Shown here one piece after another: positions 1-9,452 of a DNA stretch of 64,000 nucleotides; position 1 is the stretch's first letter; the number at the start of each line of letters is the position of its first letter. The notes beneath the pieces were generated by a model. The model saw only the letters and a program-made list of their open reading frames with translations, had not been told where the DNA came from and searched no databases. The position numbers were made by a program, and so were the translations under genes. The stretch spans positions 62,001 through 126,000 of the forward strand of contig NZ_JANKZG010000006.1 of the NCBI RefSeq assembly GCF_027568475.1, read 5' to 3'. This stretch comes from Acinetobacter sp. HY1485 (GTDB lineage Bacteria; Pseudomonadota; Gammaproteobacteria; Pseudomonadales; Moraxellaceae).

Positions 1-612
1 AATATGAGCCAAGAACGTAAAGATGCCATGCAAGCGTATGGTGCAGAACTCATTGAAGTTACACAAGCCCAAGGCATGGAAGGTGCGCGTGATCTTGCTT
101 TGAAAATGCAATCTGAAGGCAAAGGTTTAGTGCTGAATCAATTTGGTAATCCTGATAATGTAGAGGCACATTACCTCACAACAGGCCCAGAGATTTGGCA
201 ACAAACGCAAGGTAAAATTACGCATTTTGTCAGTTCGATGGGTACAACAGGCACCATTATGGGCGTGTCTAAATATTTAAAAGAACAAAATCCAAATATT
301 CAAATTGTTGGCTTACAACCTGAAGAAGGCGCAAGCATTGCAGGTATCCGCCGTTGGCCAAAAGAATATTTACCCACCATTTTTGATGCTTCTCGTGTAG
401 ATCGCACCATTGATATTCCACAAATTGCGGCAGAAAAAACCATGCGTCAGCTTGCACGTCAAGAAGGAATCAGTGCAGGGGTGTCATCGGGTGGTGCAGT
501 TTGGGCAGCGTTAAAAATTGCGCAAGAGCAACCTGATGCTGTGATTGTTTGCATTATTTGTGACCGAGGCGACCGTTATTTATCAACAGGTTTGTTTTCT
601 GTACAGGATTAA
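1..612 (+). CDS. cysM: Cysteine synthase B, 3' part (gene begins before the window)
   Basis: This is the C-terminal two thirds of a PLP-dependent O-acetylserine (thiol) lyase, which makes cysteine from O-acetylserine and sulfide or thiosulfate in the cytosol. About 202 residues are visible against roughly 300 for the family. The N-terminal part with the PLP-binding lysine lies upstream of base 1. The visible part contains the glycine-rich phosphate-binding loop (SMGTTGTIMG, near residue 78) and the GISAGVSSGGAVW segment near the C-terminus. The ATG at base 4 is an internal Met, not the start. The next gene follows after 2 bases, so they are probably co-transcribed. CysM versus CysK is decided mainly by resemblance (GIRRWPKEYLP segment) and is fairly sure. 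Confidence 0.9.
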   Translation, partial: NMSQERKDAMQAYGAELIEVTQAQGMEGARDLALKMQSEGKGLVLNQFGNPDNVEAHYLTTGPEIWQQTQGKITHFVSSMGTTGTIMGVSKYLKEQNPNIQIVGLQPEEGASIAGIRRWPKEYLPTIFDASRVDRTIDIPQIAAEKTMRQLARQEGISAGVSSGGAVWAALKIAQEQPDAVIVCIICDRGDRYLSTGLFSVQD

Positions 613-614
613 AC

Positions 615-1424
615 ATGCGTTTACCAGTGTTTGTATTTGATATAGAAACCATCACAGATTTAAAAGCAGGCGCGCATTTATATCAGTTAAATAATTTAAA
701 TGATGACGACAAAACGCAAGCACTGAATAAAATTCGACGTCAAGACAGTGGCTCTGATTTTCAGCGATTACCTTTGCACCAAATTGCATGTATCTCGGGG
801 TTTTGGATAGATGAAAAGGGCATGCGTTTGTTTTCATTAAGCCAAAAAGATAATACTGAAGCTGAAATTTTAGAAAAATTTCTATCTGTATTTGAAAAAC
901 GTCAACCTGTTTTAGTCAGTTGGAATGGCGCGCAGTTTGATTTACCTGTGATTTTGTATCGTGCCATGTATCATGGGCTGTCTGCACCAAGTTTGCTTGA
1001 TCAAGGTGAGATTGATCAACAACGCCGTTATAACAATTACCAAAACCGTTATCATCATCAGCATATCGATTTAATGGATGCGCTTGCGCTATTTAATGGA
1101 CGTAACTTTCAAAAGTTAGATGATGTGGCACATATGTTTGGTTTTGCAGGTAAACGAGAGGGTAAAGGCTATCAAGTCCCTGAGCAGATTAAACAACAAG
1201 ATTGGTTAGGCTTAACCTCGTATTGCGAGGGAAATGTATTAAACACATGGTTTATTTACTTGCGTTGGTTGTTACTCAAAGGACAGCTTCTGCGTGAAGA
1301 TCACCAAGATTTGATTAAAAGCACACAGCAATATTTAGCAACACAGCCTCAACACGAAGGCTTTTTAGCCCAATGGCAACAAAGTGCCCAAAGCACGCCA
1401 TTTAGCCAAACTTTTTTTGATTAG
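615..1424 (+). CDS. Predicted 3'-5' exonuclease (PolB exonuclease-like, PF10108 type), possibly inactive
   Basis: 269 residues resembling the DEDD-type exonuclease domain related to the proofreading domain of DNA polymerase B. The ExoI motif is D9-I-E11 and the ExoII segment [11 protein letters not shown] carries D109. The ExoIII segment reads Y203-C-E-G-N207, where the family normally has Tyr-x3-Asp, so the last metal-binding Asp appears to be Asn (AAT codon at 1233-1235). Without that Asp the nuclease would be expected to lose or greatly lower activity; this is inference. The gene lies between cysM and rlmD with 2- and 8-base gaps, so it is part of the same transcript. Its biological role in this group is not established. 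Confidence 0.8.
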   Translation: MRLPVFVFDIETITDLKAGAHLYQLNNLNDDDKTQALNKIRRQDSGSDFQRLPLHQIACISGFWIDEKGMRLFSLSQKDNTEAEILEKFLSVFEKRQPVLVSWNGAQFDLPVILYRAMYHGLSAPSLLDQGEIDQQRRYNNYQNRYHHQHIDLMDALALFNGRNFQKLDDVAHMFGFAGKREGKGYQVPEQIKQQDWLGLTSYCEGNVLNTWFIYLRWLLLKGQLLREDHQDLIKSTQQYLATQPQHEGFLAQWQQSAQSTPFSQTFFD

Positions 1425-1432
1425 GTTATATT

Positions 1433-2761
1433 TTGAACCAACAGACTTTTCAGGTAACGTCTCTTTCTCATGAAGGACGAGGTATCGCACTTTACGAGCA
1501 ACCCGTAGAAAAAAATGGGAAAAAAGTATTTATTCAGTTTGCGCTTCCGGGCGAAACGGTTGTGGCTAAAATTACGCGAGATACAAAACGTTTAGAAGAA
1601 GCCGATGCCATTGAGGTTATTGGTGAGTTTGCAAAAACACGCGTAACGCCCATTTGTCAGCATTTTAAAACCTGTGGTGGCTGTAGTTTGCAACATATGC
1701 ACCCTGATGAGCAAATTCGGTTTAAACAAGATGTGCTTAAATCTCACTTTACGCATTTTGCGCAAGTTGAACCTGAAAGCTGGTTAGCGCCTATTCGTTC
1801 CAAACAAACAGGATACAGACGCCGTGCTCGCATTGGCGTGCGTTATTTGGAAAAATCGAATCAACTATTAATGGGTTTTCGTGAGCGTCAATCGAACCGT
1901 TTGACCAACATTGTTGAATGCCCTGTTTTAGAAAGTACTCTCAATCAAGCATTACCACATTTGCGTCTATTACTCGAAAGTCTAACAGGCAAGGCAGTGA
2001 TTGGTCATGTAGAATTGGCAATGGGCGATACTGATGTGGCGTTGTTGGTACGCCATACAGCACCATTAAGCCGTTCAGACAAAAAACGACTCCTTGATTT
2101 TGCTTTAGAGCGAGGATGGCAGTTGTATTTACAGCCTCGTCCAAACCAAGTGCATCGTTTAGATGCAAAGCATGTTGGCTTAACGTATAGCTTGGCTGAC
2201 TTTGCAACAAAATTTACATTTTCTCCACTTGATTTTACACAGGTGAATGCCAGCGTAAACGAGCAAATGGTAAAATTGGCATGTGACTTGCTTGCGCTTA
2301 AAGAGGGTGAGCGTGTTTTGGATTTATTTTGTGGATTAGGTAATTTTTCTTTACCAATAGCAACGCGTGTGGGTGCAACAGGTGAGGTGGTTGGCGTGGA
2401 AGGAAGCACTGAAATGGTGCGCCGTGCCGAAAAAAATGCAACGCTGAATGGATTATCTCAGCTTAAATTTTACGAACAAGATTTAACACAAGATTTTTCA
2501 CAGCAGCCATGGGCACAACAAGGCTTTGATGCATTACTCATTGATCCACCACGTTCTGGCTCAGAACAAGTTATGCAATACATATCAAATTTTAATGCAA
2601 AGCGCATCGTTTATGTGTCATGTAATCCTGCTACACTTGCGCGGGATACAGGAATTTTAGCCCAATACGGATATCGGTTAATAAAAGCAGGTGTAATGGA
2701 TATGTTTACACATACAGGACATGTGGAATCAATTACCTTATTTGAACGTGACAGGAGATAG
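1433..2761 (+). CDS. rlmD: 23S rRNA (uracil-1939-C5)-methyltransferase RlmD
   Basis: SAM-dependent m5U methyltransferase of the RumA/RlmD family that modifies 23S rRNA. An N-terminal TRAM domain (about residues 5-65) is followed by Cys residues for a [4Fe-4S] cluster (C75, C81, C84 and C163), a SAM-binding loop ([14 protein letters not shown]) and the catalytic SCNPATL motif with C397. The length of 442 residues is normal. The start is TTG at 1433, the only suitable start in frame that keeps the whole TRAM domain; the ribosome binding site is weak. relA follows after 2 bases, so the two are probably one transcript. Confidence 0.95.
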   Translation: MNQQTFQVTSLSHEGRGIALYEQPVEKNGKKVFIQFALPGETVVAKITRDTKRLEEADAIEVIGEFAKTRVTPICQHFKTCGGCSLQHMHPDEQIRFKQDVLKSHFTHFAQVEPESWLAPIRSKQTGYRRRARIGVRYLEKSNQLLMGFRERQSNRLTNIVECPVLESTLNQALPHLRLLLESLTGKAVIGHVELAMGDTDVALLVRHTAPLSRSDKKRLLDFALERGWQLYLQPRPNQVHRLDAKHVGLTYSLADFATKFTFSPLDFTQVNASVNEQMVKLACDLLALKEGERVLDLFCGLGNFSLPIATRVGATGEVVGVEGSTEMVRRAEKNATLNGLSQLKFYEQDLTQDFSQQPWAQQGFDALLIDPPRSGSEQVMQYISNFNAKRIVYVSCNPATLARDTGILAQYGYRLIKAGVMDMFTHTGHVESITLFERDRR

Positions 2762-2763
2762 GT

Positions 2764-5076
2764 ATGGTCACAGTGCGTGAGCAGTTACCTGAACGACTAA
2801 CTCAGTTGTCGGAAGAAACGACTGTAGAACATGCCCTGCAACAACAAGATTTGACGGATTGGCTAGAGCGAGTGCGTCAGCATATCGATGGTGCACCGTT
2901 AAAGCGTTTGGAACAAGTTGCACGTTTAACCTTAGAAAAAGAATTACAAGCCACAAATGTCCGACATCGTAATAACACTTTTATTACAGGGATTGGTGTT
3001 GCTGATATTTTAGCCCATTTACATGTGGATGAAGATACGCTAATTGCTGCTGTACTTTATCGCAGTGTCCGTGAGGGGTTAACCTCACTTGAAGAAGTTC
3101 AGACTCGTTATGGTGCAGAAGTCTTAAGCCTTGTGCAAGGCACACTGGCAATGGGTAAACTTTCTGAACTCATTGAACAAAATAAACGTCTAGAAGATCA
3201 TTTTAATAATAATCAACGTGAGCATCTAACAGGCATTTATAAAATGCTCATCTCAGTAACTGAAGATGTCCGTGTTGTTTTAATTAAGTTATCTGAGCGA
3301 ACTTACGAGCTTCGTGAGCTTGCAAAATCGCCTAAAGAGCGTCAAGAACGTGTTGCACGTGAAATTTTAACCATTTACTCGCCACTTGCCCATCGCTTGG
3401 GTATTGCTCAACTCAAGTGGGAACTTGAAGATTTGGCATTTCGTTATTTAGCTCCTGAGCGTTATAAAGAGATTGCAAAATTACTCAATGAAAAGCGTTT
3501 GGAGCGTGAGCAATACATTCAATGTGTGATGGATCGCTTAGGAGATGAACTCAAAAAGCACGATATTGAAGCAGATATTAGTGGACGTGTAAAACACATC
3601 TATTCAATTTATCGTAAGATGAAAAGCAAAAATTTAAGCTTTGACCAACTTTACGATATTCGTGCGCTTCGAATTTTAGTGCCTAATGTGCCTGTGTGTT
3701 ACCACGTTTTAGGGATTGTGCATCAAATTTGGCGACATATTCCAAATCAATTTGATGATTACATTACCAACCCAAAAGCCAATGGGTATCGTTCGTTACA
3801 TACGGCAGCGATAGCAGAAAACAAATCGTTAGAAATTCAAATTCGTACCCATGAAATGCACGAAGAAGCAGAATTGGGTGTGTGCTCGCATTTTAATTAT
3901 AAAGAAGGCGCAAAAGGCACGGATTTCTCATTTAATCATCGTTTGCATTCATTACGTGCTGTACTTGAGCATTATCAAGAGCGCAATGAAACAGGTGCAC
4001 ATCCTAAAGATGAAGAAGATGATTTTGAAAAATTACAAGATTTTGAAGATTTCGAAAAAATTTATGTGTTCAGCCGTGATGGTGACATTAAAGAATTACC
4101 ACGTGGTTCGACAGTTCTAGACTTTGCTTATCATGTGCATACCGAAGTAGGCAACCATTGTTATGCGGCACGGGTTAATCAACGTTATGTGCCACTCACC
4201 TATACTTTAAAAACGGGTGAGCAGGTTGAAATTTTAACCAAAAAAGACCGTGAACCTAACCGTGATTGGTTGGTTAGCTCTTTAGGTTATATTAAAACAG
4301 CGCGTGCGCGTGATAAGTTGCGTCATTGGTTTAGACAGCAAGACCGTAGCAAAAATTTAGAAGTGGGGCATGAGCTCTTAACTAAAGAGTTACAACGCTT
4401 AGCGATTCATCCTAAAAGTATTGATTTAAACGAATATTGTGCACATTTTAATGTCAAAACAGGTGATGACATTTTGGTGGGCTTGGTCAGTGGCGATATT
4501 GGGCTTCATTCTTTAATGAACCAAGTCAATCGCCATATGAAGCTTGATCAAGACGAACCTGAGTTGGTATTAAAACCTGCGCTTAATCCGCGTGCAAGCC
4601 ATACATTGTCTGCACATGGAATTTTGGTTGATGGTTTAGATAATGTTGAGCTCAATATTGCACAATGTTGTCAGCCTGTTCATGGCGAGCCAATTGGTGG
4701 TTATATCACGCTTAATCGTGGTGTGAGTATTCATAAAAAAGAATGCCCAGATTATAATCGTATGATTACTCAAGAGCCTGAGCGCGCTGTAGATGCCGAT
4801 TGGGAACTACAACCGACGCGTGGGCAAAGTATTCAAATTGTGGTAGAAGCATATGATCGCCGTGGTTTATTGCGAGATTTAACACAAGTGATTTTTGCTG
4901 ATCAAATCAATATTCGTCAGGTAAATACTATTTCTGAAACAGATGGAATTGCCAATATGAAGTTGTTGATTGAGGTCAAAGGACTATCGCAGCTATCTCG
5001 ATTATTGGCACGCTTAGAACAACAACCCGGTATTATCAGTGCCAGACGTTTGGTACAAAACAAGCCAGCAGTTTAA
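2764..5076 (+). CDS. relA: GTP pyrophosphokinase RelA, (p)ppGpp synthetase I
   Basis: Stringent-response alarmone synthetase of 770 residues. The N-terminal hydrolase-like domain lacks the HD metal-binding motif (VLYRSVREG in place of an HD segment), so it should be synthetase-only as in RelA rather than SpoT. Synthetase motifs are YDIRALRIL, NGYRSLHT and EIQIRTHEMHEEAELG. A TGS domain begins near residue 435, a Cys-containing zinc-finger-like segment (QCCQPV, later KKECPDY) near residue 635, and an ACT domain ends the protein. The RelA-type acidic EXDD motif appears as QFDD. The gene is followed at once by a hairpin terminator that overlaps its stop codon. Confidence 0.96.
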   Translation: MVTVREQLPERLTQLSEETTVEHALQQQDLTDWLERVRQHIDGAPLKRLEQVARLTLEKELQATNVRHRNNTFITGIGVADILAHLHVDEDTLIAAVLYRSVREGLTSLEEVQTRYGAEVLSLVQGTLAMGKLSELIEQNKRLEDHFNNNQREHLTGIYKMLISVTEDVRVVLIKLSERTYELRELAKSPKERQERVAREILTIYSPLAHRLGIAQLKWELEDLAFRYLAPERYKEIAKLLNEKRLEREQYIQCVMDRLGDELKKHDIEADISGRVKHIYSIYRKMKSKNLSFDQLYDIRALRILVPNVPVCYHVLGIVHQIWRHIPNQFDDYITNPKANGYRSLHTAAIAENKSLEIQIRTHEMHEEAELGVCSHFNYKEGAKGTDFSFNHRLHSLRAVLEHYQERNETGAHPKDEEDDFEKLQDFEDFEKIYVFSRDGDIKELPRGSTVLDFAYHVHTEVGNHCYAARVNQRYVPLTYTLKTGEQVEILTKKDREPNRDWLVSSLGYIKTARARDKLRHWFRQQDRSKNLEVGHELLTKELQRLAIHPKSIDLNEYCAHFNVKTGDDILVGLVSGDIGLHSLMNQVNRHMKLDQDEPELVLKPALNPRASHTLSAHGILVDGLDNVELNIAQCCQPVHGEPIGGYITLNRGVSIHKKECPDYNRMITQEPERAVDADWELQPTRGQSIQIVVEAYDRRGLLRDLTQVIFADQINIRQVNTISETDGIANMKLLIEVKGLSQLSRLLARLEQQPGIISARRLVQNKPAV

Positions 5077-5088
5077 CTGCTGGTTTTT
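5065..5088 (+). terminator. Rho-independent terminator overlapping the relA stop
   Basis: Inverted repeat CCAGCAGTT / AACTGCTGG (5065-5083) followed by five T. The stop codon TAA (5074-5076) is inside the loop and the arm. It should separate relA from mazG transcription at least in part. Confidence 0.75.
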
Positions 5089-5103
5089 GTTTGAGGGAGC
5101 ATC

Positions 5104-5835
5104 ATGCAAGAGTTATTAAAAACGATGGCACGCTTACGCCAAGAGTGTCCATGGGACAAAAAACAAACCCCCGAAAGCCTAACTCGTTATACTATTGAAG
5201 AAGCGTATGAAGTGGAAGATGCAGTCCGTTCGGGTAATGTAGAAGACATAAAAGCAGAGCTTGGAGATTTATTATTACAAGTTGTATTTCAAGCCCAAAT
5301 GTATAGCGAACAAAATGAATTTAACTTTGATGATGTGGTTAAAACACTCAATGAAAAGCTGATTCGCCGTCATCCGCATGTATTTGGAGATGAGCAAGCG
5401 CATACACAAGCAGAGGTTGAGGCATTGTGGCAACAAACCAAAGCGCAAGAACAACCGCAAAAAAGCCGTTTAAGTACCGTTAAACATGCGCCATCATTGC
5501 TTCAAGCCCAAGCTATACAAAAAAATGTAGCTGAGATTGGATTCGATTTCCCAACGGTAGAAGAAGCAATGGATAAGTTTGATGAAGAATGGCAAGAACT
5601 TAAATATGCACTGACACATCAAACCCAAAAAGAAGTCGAGGATGAGTTTGGCGATTGTTTATTTTCGTTGGTAAATATTGGGCGTAAACTTAATGTTTCG
5701 AGCGAACAGGCTTTATTAGGCACAATTCATAAATTTAGACAACGTTTTGCCTATATTGAACAGCACATGACAGATAAAATGTCGCTTAAACAAATGGATA
5801 AACTTTGGGACGAAGCTAAACAGCACGGACTTTAG
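5104..5835 (+). CDS. mazG: Nucleoside triphosphate pyrophosphohydrolase MazG
   Basis: 243-residue all-alpha NTP pyrophosphohydrolase that hydrolyses (d)NTPs to monophosphates and pyrophosphate. Two MazG domains are visible: the first with ECPWDKKQTPESL and EEAYEVEDAV followed by ELGDLLLQVVF, the second with FDEEWQELKYAL and EDEFGDCLFSLVNIGRKL. The EExxE and ExxD helices bind magnesium. The length is close to the 263 residues of E. coli MazG. The RBS GAGGGAG lies just upstream of ATG 5104. As in E. coli it directly follows relA, and MazG has been linked to lowering ppGpp in that organism. Confidence 0.94.
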   Translation: MQELLKTMARLRQECPWDKKQTPESLTRYTIEEAYEVEDAVRSGNVEDIKAELGDLLLQVVFQAQMYSEQNEFNFDDVVKTLNEKLIRRHPHVFGDEQAHTQAEVEALWQQTKAQEQPQKSRLSTVKHAPSLLQAQAIQKNVAEIGFDFPTVEEAMDKFDEEWQELKYALTHQTQKEVEDEFGDCLFSLVNIGRKLNVSSEQALLGTIHKFRQRFAYIEQHMTDKMSLKQMDKLWDEAKQHGL

Positions 5836-5890
5836 TAATTGCCCTTTATGGGGCGATGCTCTATGATTAGCAACAAAATTTACCCAGACG

Positions 5891-5900
5891 TAGGAGAGAG
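5891..5900 (+). promoter_or_regulatory. Ribosome binding site that fixes the TTG start of pcnB
   Basis: The purine-rich stretch TAGGAGAGAG ends 6 bases before TTG at 5907. An ATG at 5863 is in another frame, so this site supports TTG as the true start. Confidence 0.6.
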
Positions 5901-5906
5901 CGTCTT

Positions 5907-7316
5907 TTGCACACTTTACGCGCGTCAAAATATGGACTATCCATAAAAAAATTACCCCCATCCATTACAGAAGTGATTGATGGTTTAACAAAAGCAGGTT
6001 ATGACGCATACATCGTTGGTGGTGGTGTACGTGACTTAATGCTTGGCTTAAACCCAAAAGATTTTGATGCAGTGACTAACGCAACACCTGCACAAATTAA
6101 AGAAGTCTTTGGGCGTCGTTGCCGTATTATTGGACGACGTTTTGAGCTTGCACATGTTTTTATTGGACGTGAGTTGATTGAAGTTGCCACGTTTCGTGCG
6201 CCACCTAAAAAAGTGGTAACGAGTGCGGCAGGCATGATTTTACGTGACAATAATTGGGGAACCATTGAGCAAGACTTTGTACGCCGTGATTTTTCAATTA
6301 ACACGATGTACTACCAACCACGCAAAGGCATTATTTTAGATTTTTGTCATGCCATTGATGATGTAAAAACAAAAATATTACGCTTACTTGGTGAACCTGC
6401 ACGACGTTTTGAAGAAGACCCTGTGCGTATGCTAAGAACGCTACGTTTTGCAGCAAAACTTAACTTCAAAATTGCAGATGACATTTTAGAGATTTTTACA
6501 CCTAAAATGACGCGTTTGTTGCGTGATGTGTCACCTCACCGTTTGTATGATGAGTCGCAAAAACTCTTTACGATGGGGCGTTTAAAAGAAGTTTTACCTT
6601 TGATGATTGAGTTTGATATTTGGCAACAACTGTTTGCTGATATTTCACCAAACATTACTCCATTTATTGATTTGGCTGCCAAAAATACAGATCAACGTAT
6701 TCAGGTGGGTAAAACCATTAACCCTGCATTCTTTTATGCTGTGTTACTGTGGGAAAACTTTTTACAACGTTACGAATTCTATATTAAAAAAGGATTAGTG
6801 GCGGCTGAGGCACGCGCACAAGCGGGCTTAGATGTTTTAAAACGTCAATCAACACGTACCGTTATTCCACGTTTTGCCGAAACCTTTATTCGTGAAGTGT
6901 GGGAAATGCAAACGCGTTTACTTAATCCAAAACCACAGCAAATTCCCGCCCTCGCGGCACATCCACGTTTTCGTGCAGGGTTCGACTTTTTGTTGTTACG
7001 TGAAAAAGTAGGTGATCCAGATACACAAGGTATGGGGCAGTGGTGGGAGACGTATCAGAATTTATCAAGCGATGAAAAAGAACGAGCGATTAGTAAATAC
7101 AATCGTCAGCGTTTAAAAGATCGCCGTAAACCTGAAAAAGTGGTCGATGTTGAAATTGAACCATTGGTACAAGAACCTGAGCCTAAACCACGTCGTAAAC
7201 GTGTAGAGCGTGAACGTCCAACGCAACAAACAGATGTGGCAGACAATCACCCAATTCTAAAACGTAAACGTGTTAAACGTGATTTAAGCCAAGTGATTTT
7301 CGGACCAACGCAATAA
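5907..7316 (+). CDS. pcnB: Poly(A) polymerase I
   Basis: 469-residue member of the class II nucleotidyltransferase family that adds 3' poly(A) tails to RNA and so promotes its decay. The nucleotidyltransferase signature GGGVRDLMLG followed by the catalytic DFD (in NPKDFDAVTNATP) and GRRFELAHV are visible near the N-terminus. RRDFSINTMYY and EEDPVRMLRTLRFAAKL mark the neck. The C-terminal 70 residues are Lys/Arg-rich, as in bacterial poly(A) polymerases and unlike CCA-adding enzymes. TTG start with a good RBS. The stop TAA overlaps the ATG of folK by one base. The first gene of a seven-gene run reaching darP. Confidence 0.93.
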   Translation: MHTLRASKYGLSIKKLPPSITEVIDGLTKAGYDAYIVGGGVRDLMLGLNPKDFDAVTNATPAQIKEVFGRRCRIIGRRFELAHVFIGRELIEVATFRAPPKKVVTSAAGMILRDNNWGTIEQDFVRRDFSINTMYYQPRKGIILDFCHAIDDVKTKILRLLGEPARRFEEDPVRMLRTLRFAAKLNFKIADDILEIFTPKMTRLLRDVSPHRLYDESQKLFTMGRLKEVLPLMIEFDIWQQLFADISPNITPFIDLAAKNTDQRIQVGKTINPAFFYAVLLWENFLQRYEFYIKKGLVAAEARAQAGLDVLKRQSTRTVIPRFAETFIREVWEMQTRLLNPKPQQIPALAAHPRFRAGFDFLLLREKVGDPDTQGMGQWWETYQNLSSDEKERAISKYNRQRLKDRRKPEKVVDVEIEPLVQEPEPKPRRKRVERERPTQQTDVADNHPILKRKRVKRDLSQVIFGPTQ

Positions 7317-7786
7317 TGATCACCACGTATATTGGTTTAGGCAGTAATTTAGGTGACTCACAGCAAATTTTAAACGATGCAGTGAGTCAACTTGAACAAC
7401 TTGGACAAGTACGAGTATCTCGATTTTACCGTACGCCTCCTATGGGACCACAAGATCAGCCTGATTACTTAAATGCCGCGGCAGAGCTACAAACAATACT
7501 TGAACCCTTGGCATTGCTAGATGAATTACAGCGTATTGAAAATGAGTCGGGTCGTGTACGTTTACGCCATTGGGGTGAACGTACACTTGATTTAGACTTA
7601 TTGCTGTATGGCACACACAGTATTGATCATCCACGTTTAACCGTGCCACATGTGGGTATTTTAGAGCGTGATTTTGTATTGGTGCCGTTGTTAGATTTGA
7701 ATCCAAATCTTAGTATAAATGGTCAAGCTGTCGCAACACTTGAGGTTGTACGCCAATCTACGTTGTATCGGAGAAAAAATGATTAG
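7316..7786 (+). CDS. folK: 2-amino-4-hydroxy-6-hydroxymethyldihydropteridine pyrophosphokinase
   Basis: 156-residue HPPK of the folate pathway, which transfers pyrophosphate from ATP to hydroxymethyl-dihydropterin. Family features are YIGLGSNLGD at the N-terminus, YRTPPMGPQDQPDYLNAA, and the metal/substrate motif RWGERTLDLDLLLYG-like segment (HWGERTLDLDLLLYG) near residue 85. Starts one base inside the pcnB stop (TAATG). Its last 8 bases overlap the start of panB (ATGATTAG). These overlaps suggest translational coupling in a folate/pantothenate operon. Confidence 0.95.
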   Translation: MITTYIGLGSNLGDSQQILNDAVSQLEQLGQVRVSRFYRTPPMGPQDQPDYLNAAAELQTILEPLALLDELQRIENESGRVRLRHWGERTLDLDLLLYGTHSIDHPRLTVPHVGILERDFVLVPLLDLNPNLSINGQAVATLEVVRQSTLYRRKND

Positions 7787-8588
7787 CTTAAGCAACTTAA
7801 AGAAATTTAAAACTGAAGGTCGCAAATTTTCTTGTTTGACGTGTTATGACTCAAGCATGGCAAAAGCGATGGAAGTTGCCCAAGTTGATACGATTTTAAT
7901 TGGTGATTCAGTTGGAATGACCATGCAAGGACATGATTCAACCTTGCCTGTGACGGTTGCAGACATGGCATACCACACCGCTTGTGTGCGCCGTGCCAAT
8001 CAACATGCACTTATTATTGCCGATTTACCTTTTATGAGCTATGCCACACCATCTGATGCCATTAAAAATGCACGTGAGGTCATGCAGGCAGGTGCACAAA
8101 TGGTTAAAATTGAAGGTGGTGCATGGCTTGCTGATACCGTGCGTACCCTAACGCAAAACGGTGTGCCTGTCTGTATGCATTTAGGTTTAACACCCCAATC
8201 TGTGCATGTGTTTGGTGGTTACAAGGTTCAAGCGCGTACGCGTGAAACAGCAGACCAATTGATTGCAGACTGCAAAGCCTTAGTTGAGGCAGGTACGGCT
8301 GTTTTACTTTTAGAATGTGTACCTGAGCAAGTCGGGCGTGAAGTGGCAGAACTTTTTCCGCATATCCCTGTGATTGGAATTGGTGCAGGACGCTATACCG
8401 ATGCCCAAGTGTTAGTTGTACAAGATATGCTAGGACTGACCCAAGGTAAAGTTGCAAAATTTGTACGTAACTTTATGACTGACCAATCAGGTTCAAATGC
8501 AATTTTAGATGCGTTTCGTGCCTATCATCAAGCCGTGATTGCAGGGACATTTCCAAGCCCTGAACATACTTTTCAAATCGAGTTGTAA
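7779..8588 (+). CDS. panB: 3-methyl-2-oxobutanoate hydroxymethyltransferase
   Basis: 269-residue ketopantoate hydroxymethyltransferase, the first step of pantothenate synthesis: methylene-THF plus 2-oxoisovalerate gives ketopantoate. Motifs are [31 protein letters not shown] (metal and substrate binding), KIEGG and GIGAG. A longer frame begins at 7719, but ATG 7779 has the RBS CGGAG and gives the usual N-terminus [11 protein letters not shown]. Overlaps folK by 8 bases; panC begins 1 base after its stop. Confidence 0.96.
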   Translation: MISLSNLKKFKTEGRKFSCLTCYDSSMAKAMEVAQVDTILIGDSVGMTMQGHDSTLPVTVADMAYHTACVRRANQHALIIADLPFMSYATPSDAIKNAREVMQAGAQMVKIEGGAWLADTVRTLTQNGVPVCMHLGLTPQSVHVFGGYKVQARTRETADQLIADCKALVEAGTAVLLLECVPEQVGREVAELFPHIPVIGIGAGRYTDAQVLVVQDMLGLTQGKVAKFVRNFMTDQSGSNAILDAFRAYHQAVIAGTFPSPEHTFQIEL

Positions 8589-8589
8589 C

Positions 8590-9435
8590 ATGAAAACTGA
8601 AACCACAATCCAAGGTTTATCTGCATCTTTAAGCCCTGCACGGGCAAACCGTAAAATTATTGGGTTTGTACCGACCATGGGTAATTTGCATGAAGGACAC
8701 TTAAACCTTGTGCGAGAAGCAAGAAACCTATGTGATGTGGTGGTAGTCAGTATTTTTGTCAATCCAATTCAGTTTGGACCCAATGAAGATTTTGAAAATT
8801 ATCCGCGGACATTAGACCAAGATAGCCAATTATTAGCAGAGGTTGGGTGCGATATTATTTTTGCACCAACGGTTGAGCAAATGTACGGCTCACAGCCACG
8901 TTTGACGAATATTACTGTAGGTGAGATTACTCAAGATTTATGTGGTGCAAGTCGCGAAGGGCACTTTGATGGTGTTGCTGTGGTGGTAACCAAATTATTT
9001 AATATGGTTCAGCCACACTATGCATTTTTTGGTGAAAAAGACTACCAACAGCTTGCTGTTATTAAACAATTAGTGTGTGATTTAAATATACCACTTGAAG
9101 TGATTGGTGTACCGATTACACGTGCAAAAGATGGTTTAGCGTTGAGTTCGCGTAATGGTTATTTAACAGAAGTACAGCGCGCAACAGCACCCATTATTTA
9201 TCAAAGCCTACAAACTGCCGAACAACAGCTGATAACAGGTCAAGACCTAACAGATGTAATGAATAACGTAAAAAATACACTTGCGCAGAATGGCTTTAAT
9301 GTAGATTATGTAGAAGCACGTACACCAGCATTACAACGTATAGAACAGTTTAATCAAGATGTGGTTATTTTGGTGGCAGCCAAGCTTGGAAATACCCGCT
9401 TAATTGATAACCTACAAATAAAATATTCACCTTAA
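8590..9435 (+). CDS. panC: Pantothenate synthetase
   Basis: 281-residue ATP-dependent ligase that joins pantoate and beta-alanine. It has the HIGH-like motif HEGH in [26 protein letters not shown], the [10 protein letters not shown] segment and ALSSRNGYL, which corresponds to the KMSKS region. The upstream ATG at 8539 lies inside panB and would add an unrelated leader, so ATG 8590 is chosen. It adjoins panB directly. No panD is in this window. Confidence 0.96.
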   Translation: MKTETTIQGLSASLSPARANRKIIGFVPTMGNLHEGHLNLVREARNLCDVVVVSIFVNPIQFGPNEDFENYPRTLDQDSQLLAEVGCDIIFAPTVEQMYGSQPRLTNITVGEITQDLCGASREGHFDGVAVVVTKLFNMVQPHYAFFGEKDYQQLAVIKQLVCDLNIPLEVIGVPITRAKDGLALSSRNGYLTEVQRATAPIIYQSLQTAEQQLITGQDLTDVMNNVKNTLAQNGFNVDYVEARTPALQRIEQFNQDVVILVAAKLGNTRLIDNLQIKYSP

Positions 9436-9452
9436 ATGAAGGGGATAGTGCC

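Noticed and set aside
2005..2409. 134-codon minus-strand frame inside rlmD
   Set aside because: Shadow of the methyltransferase gene; no RBS and no recognisable domain.
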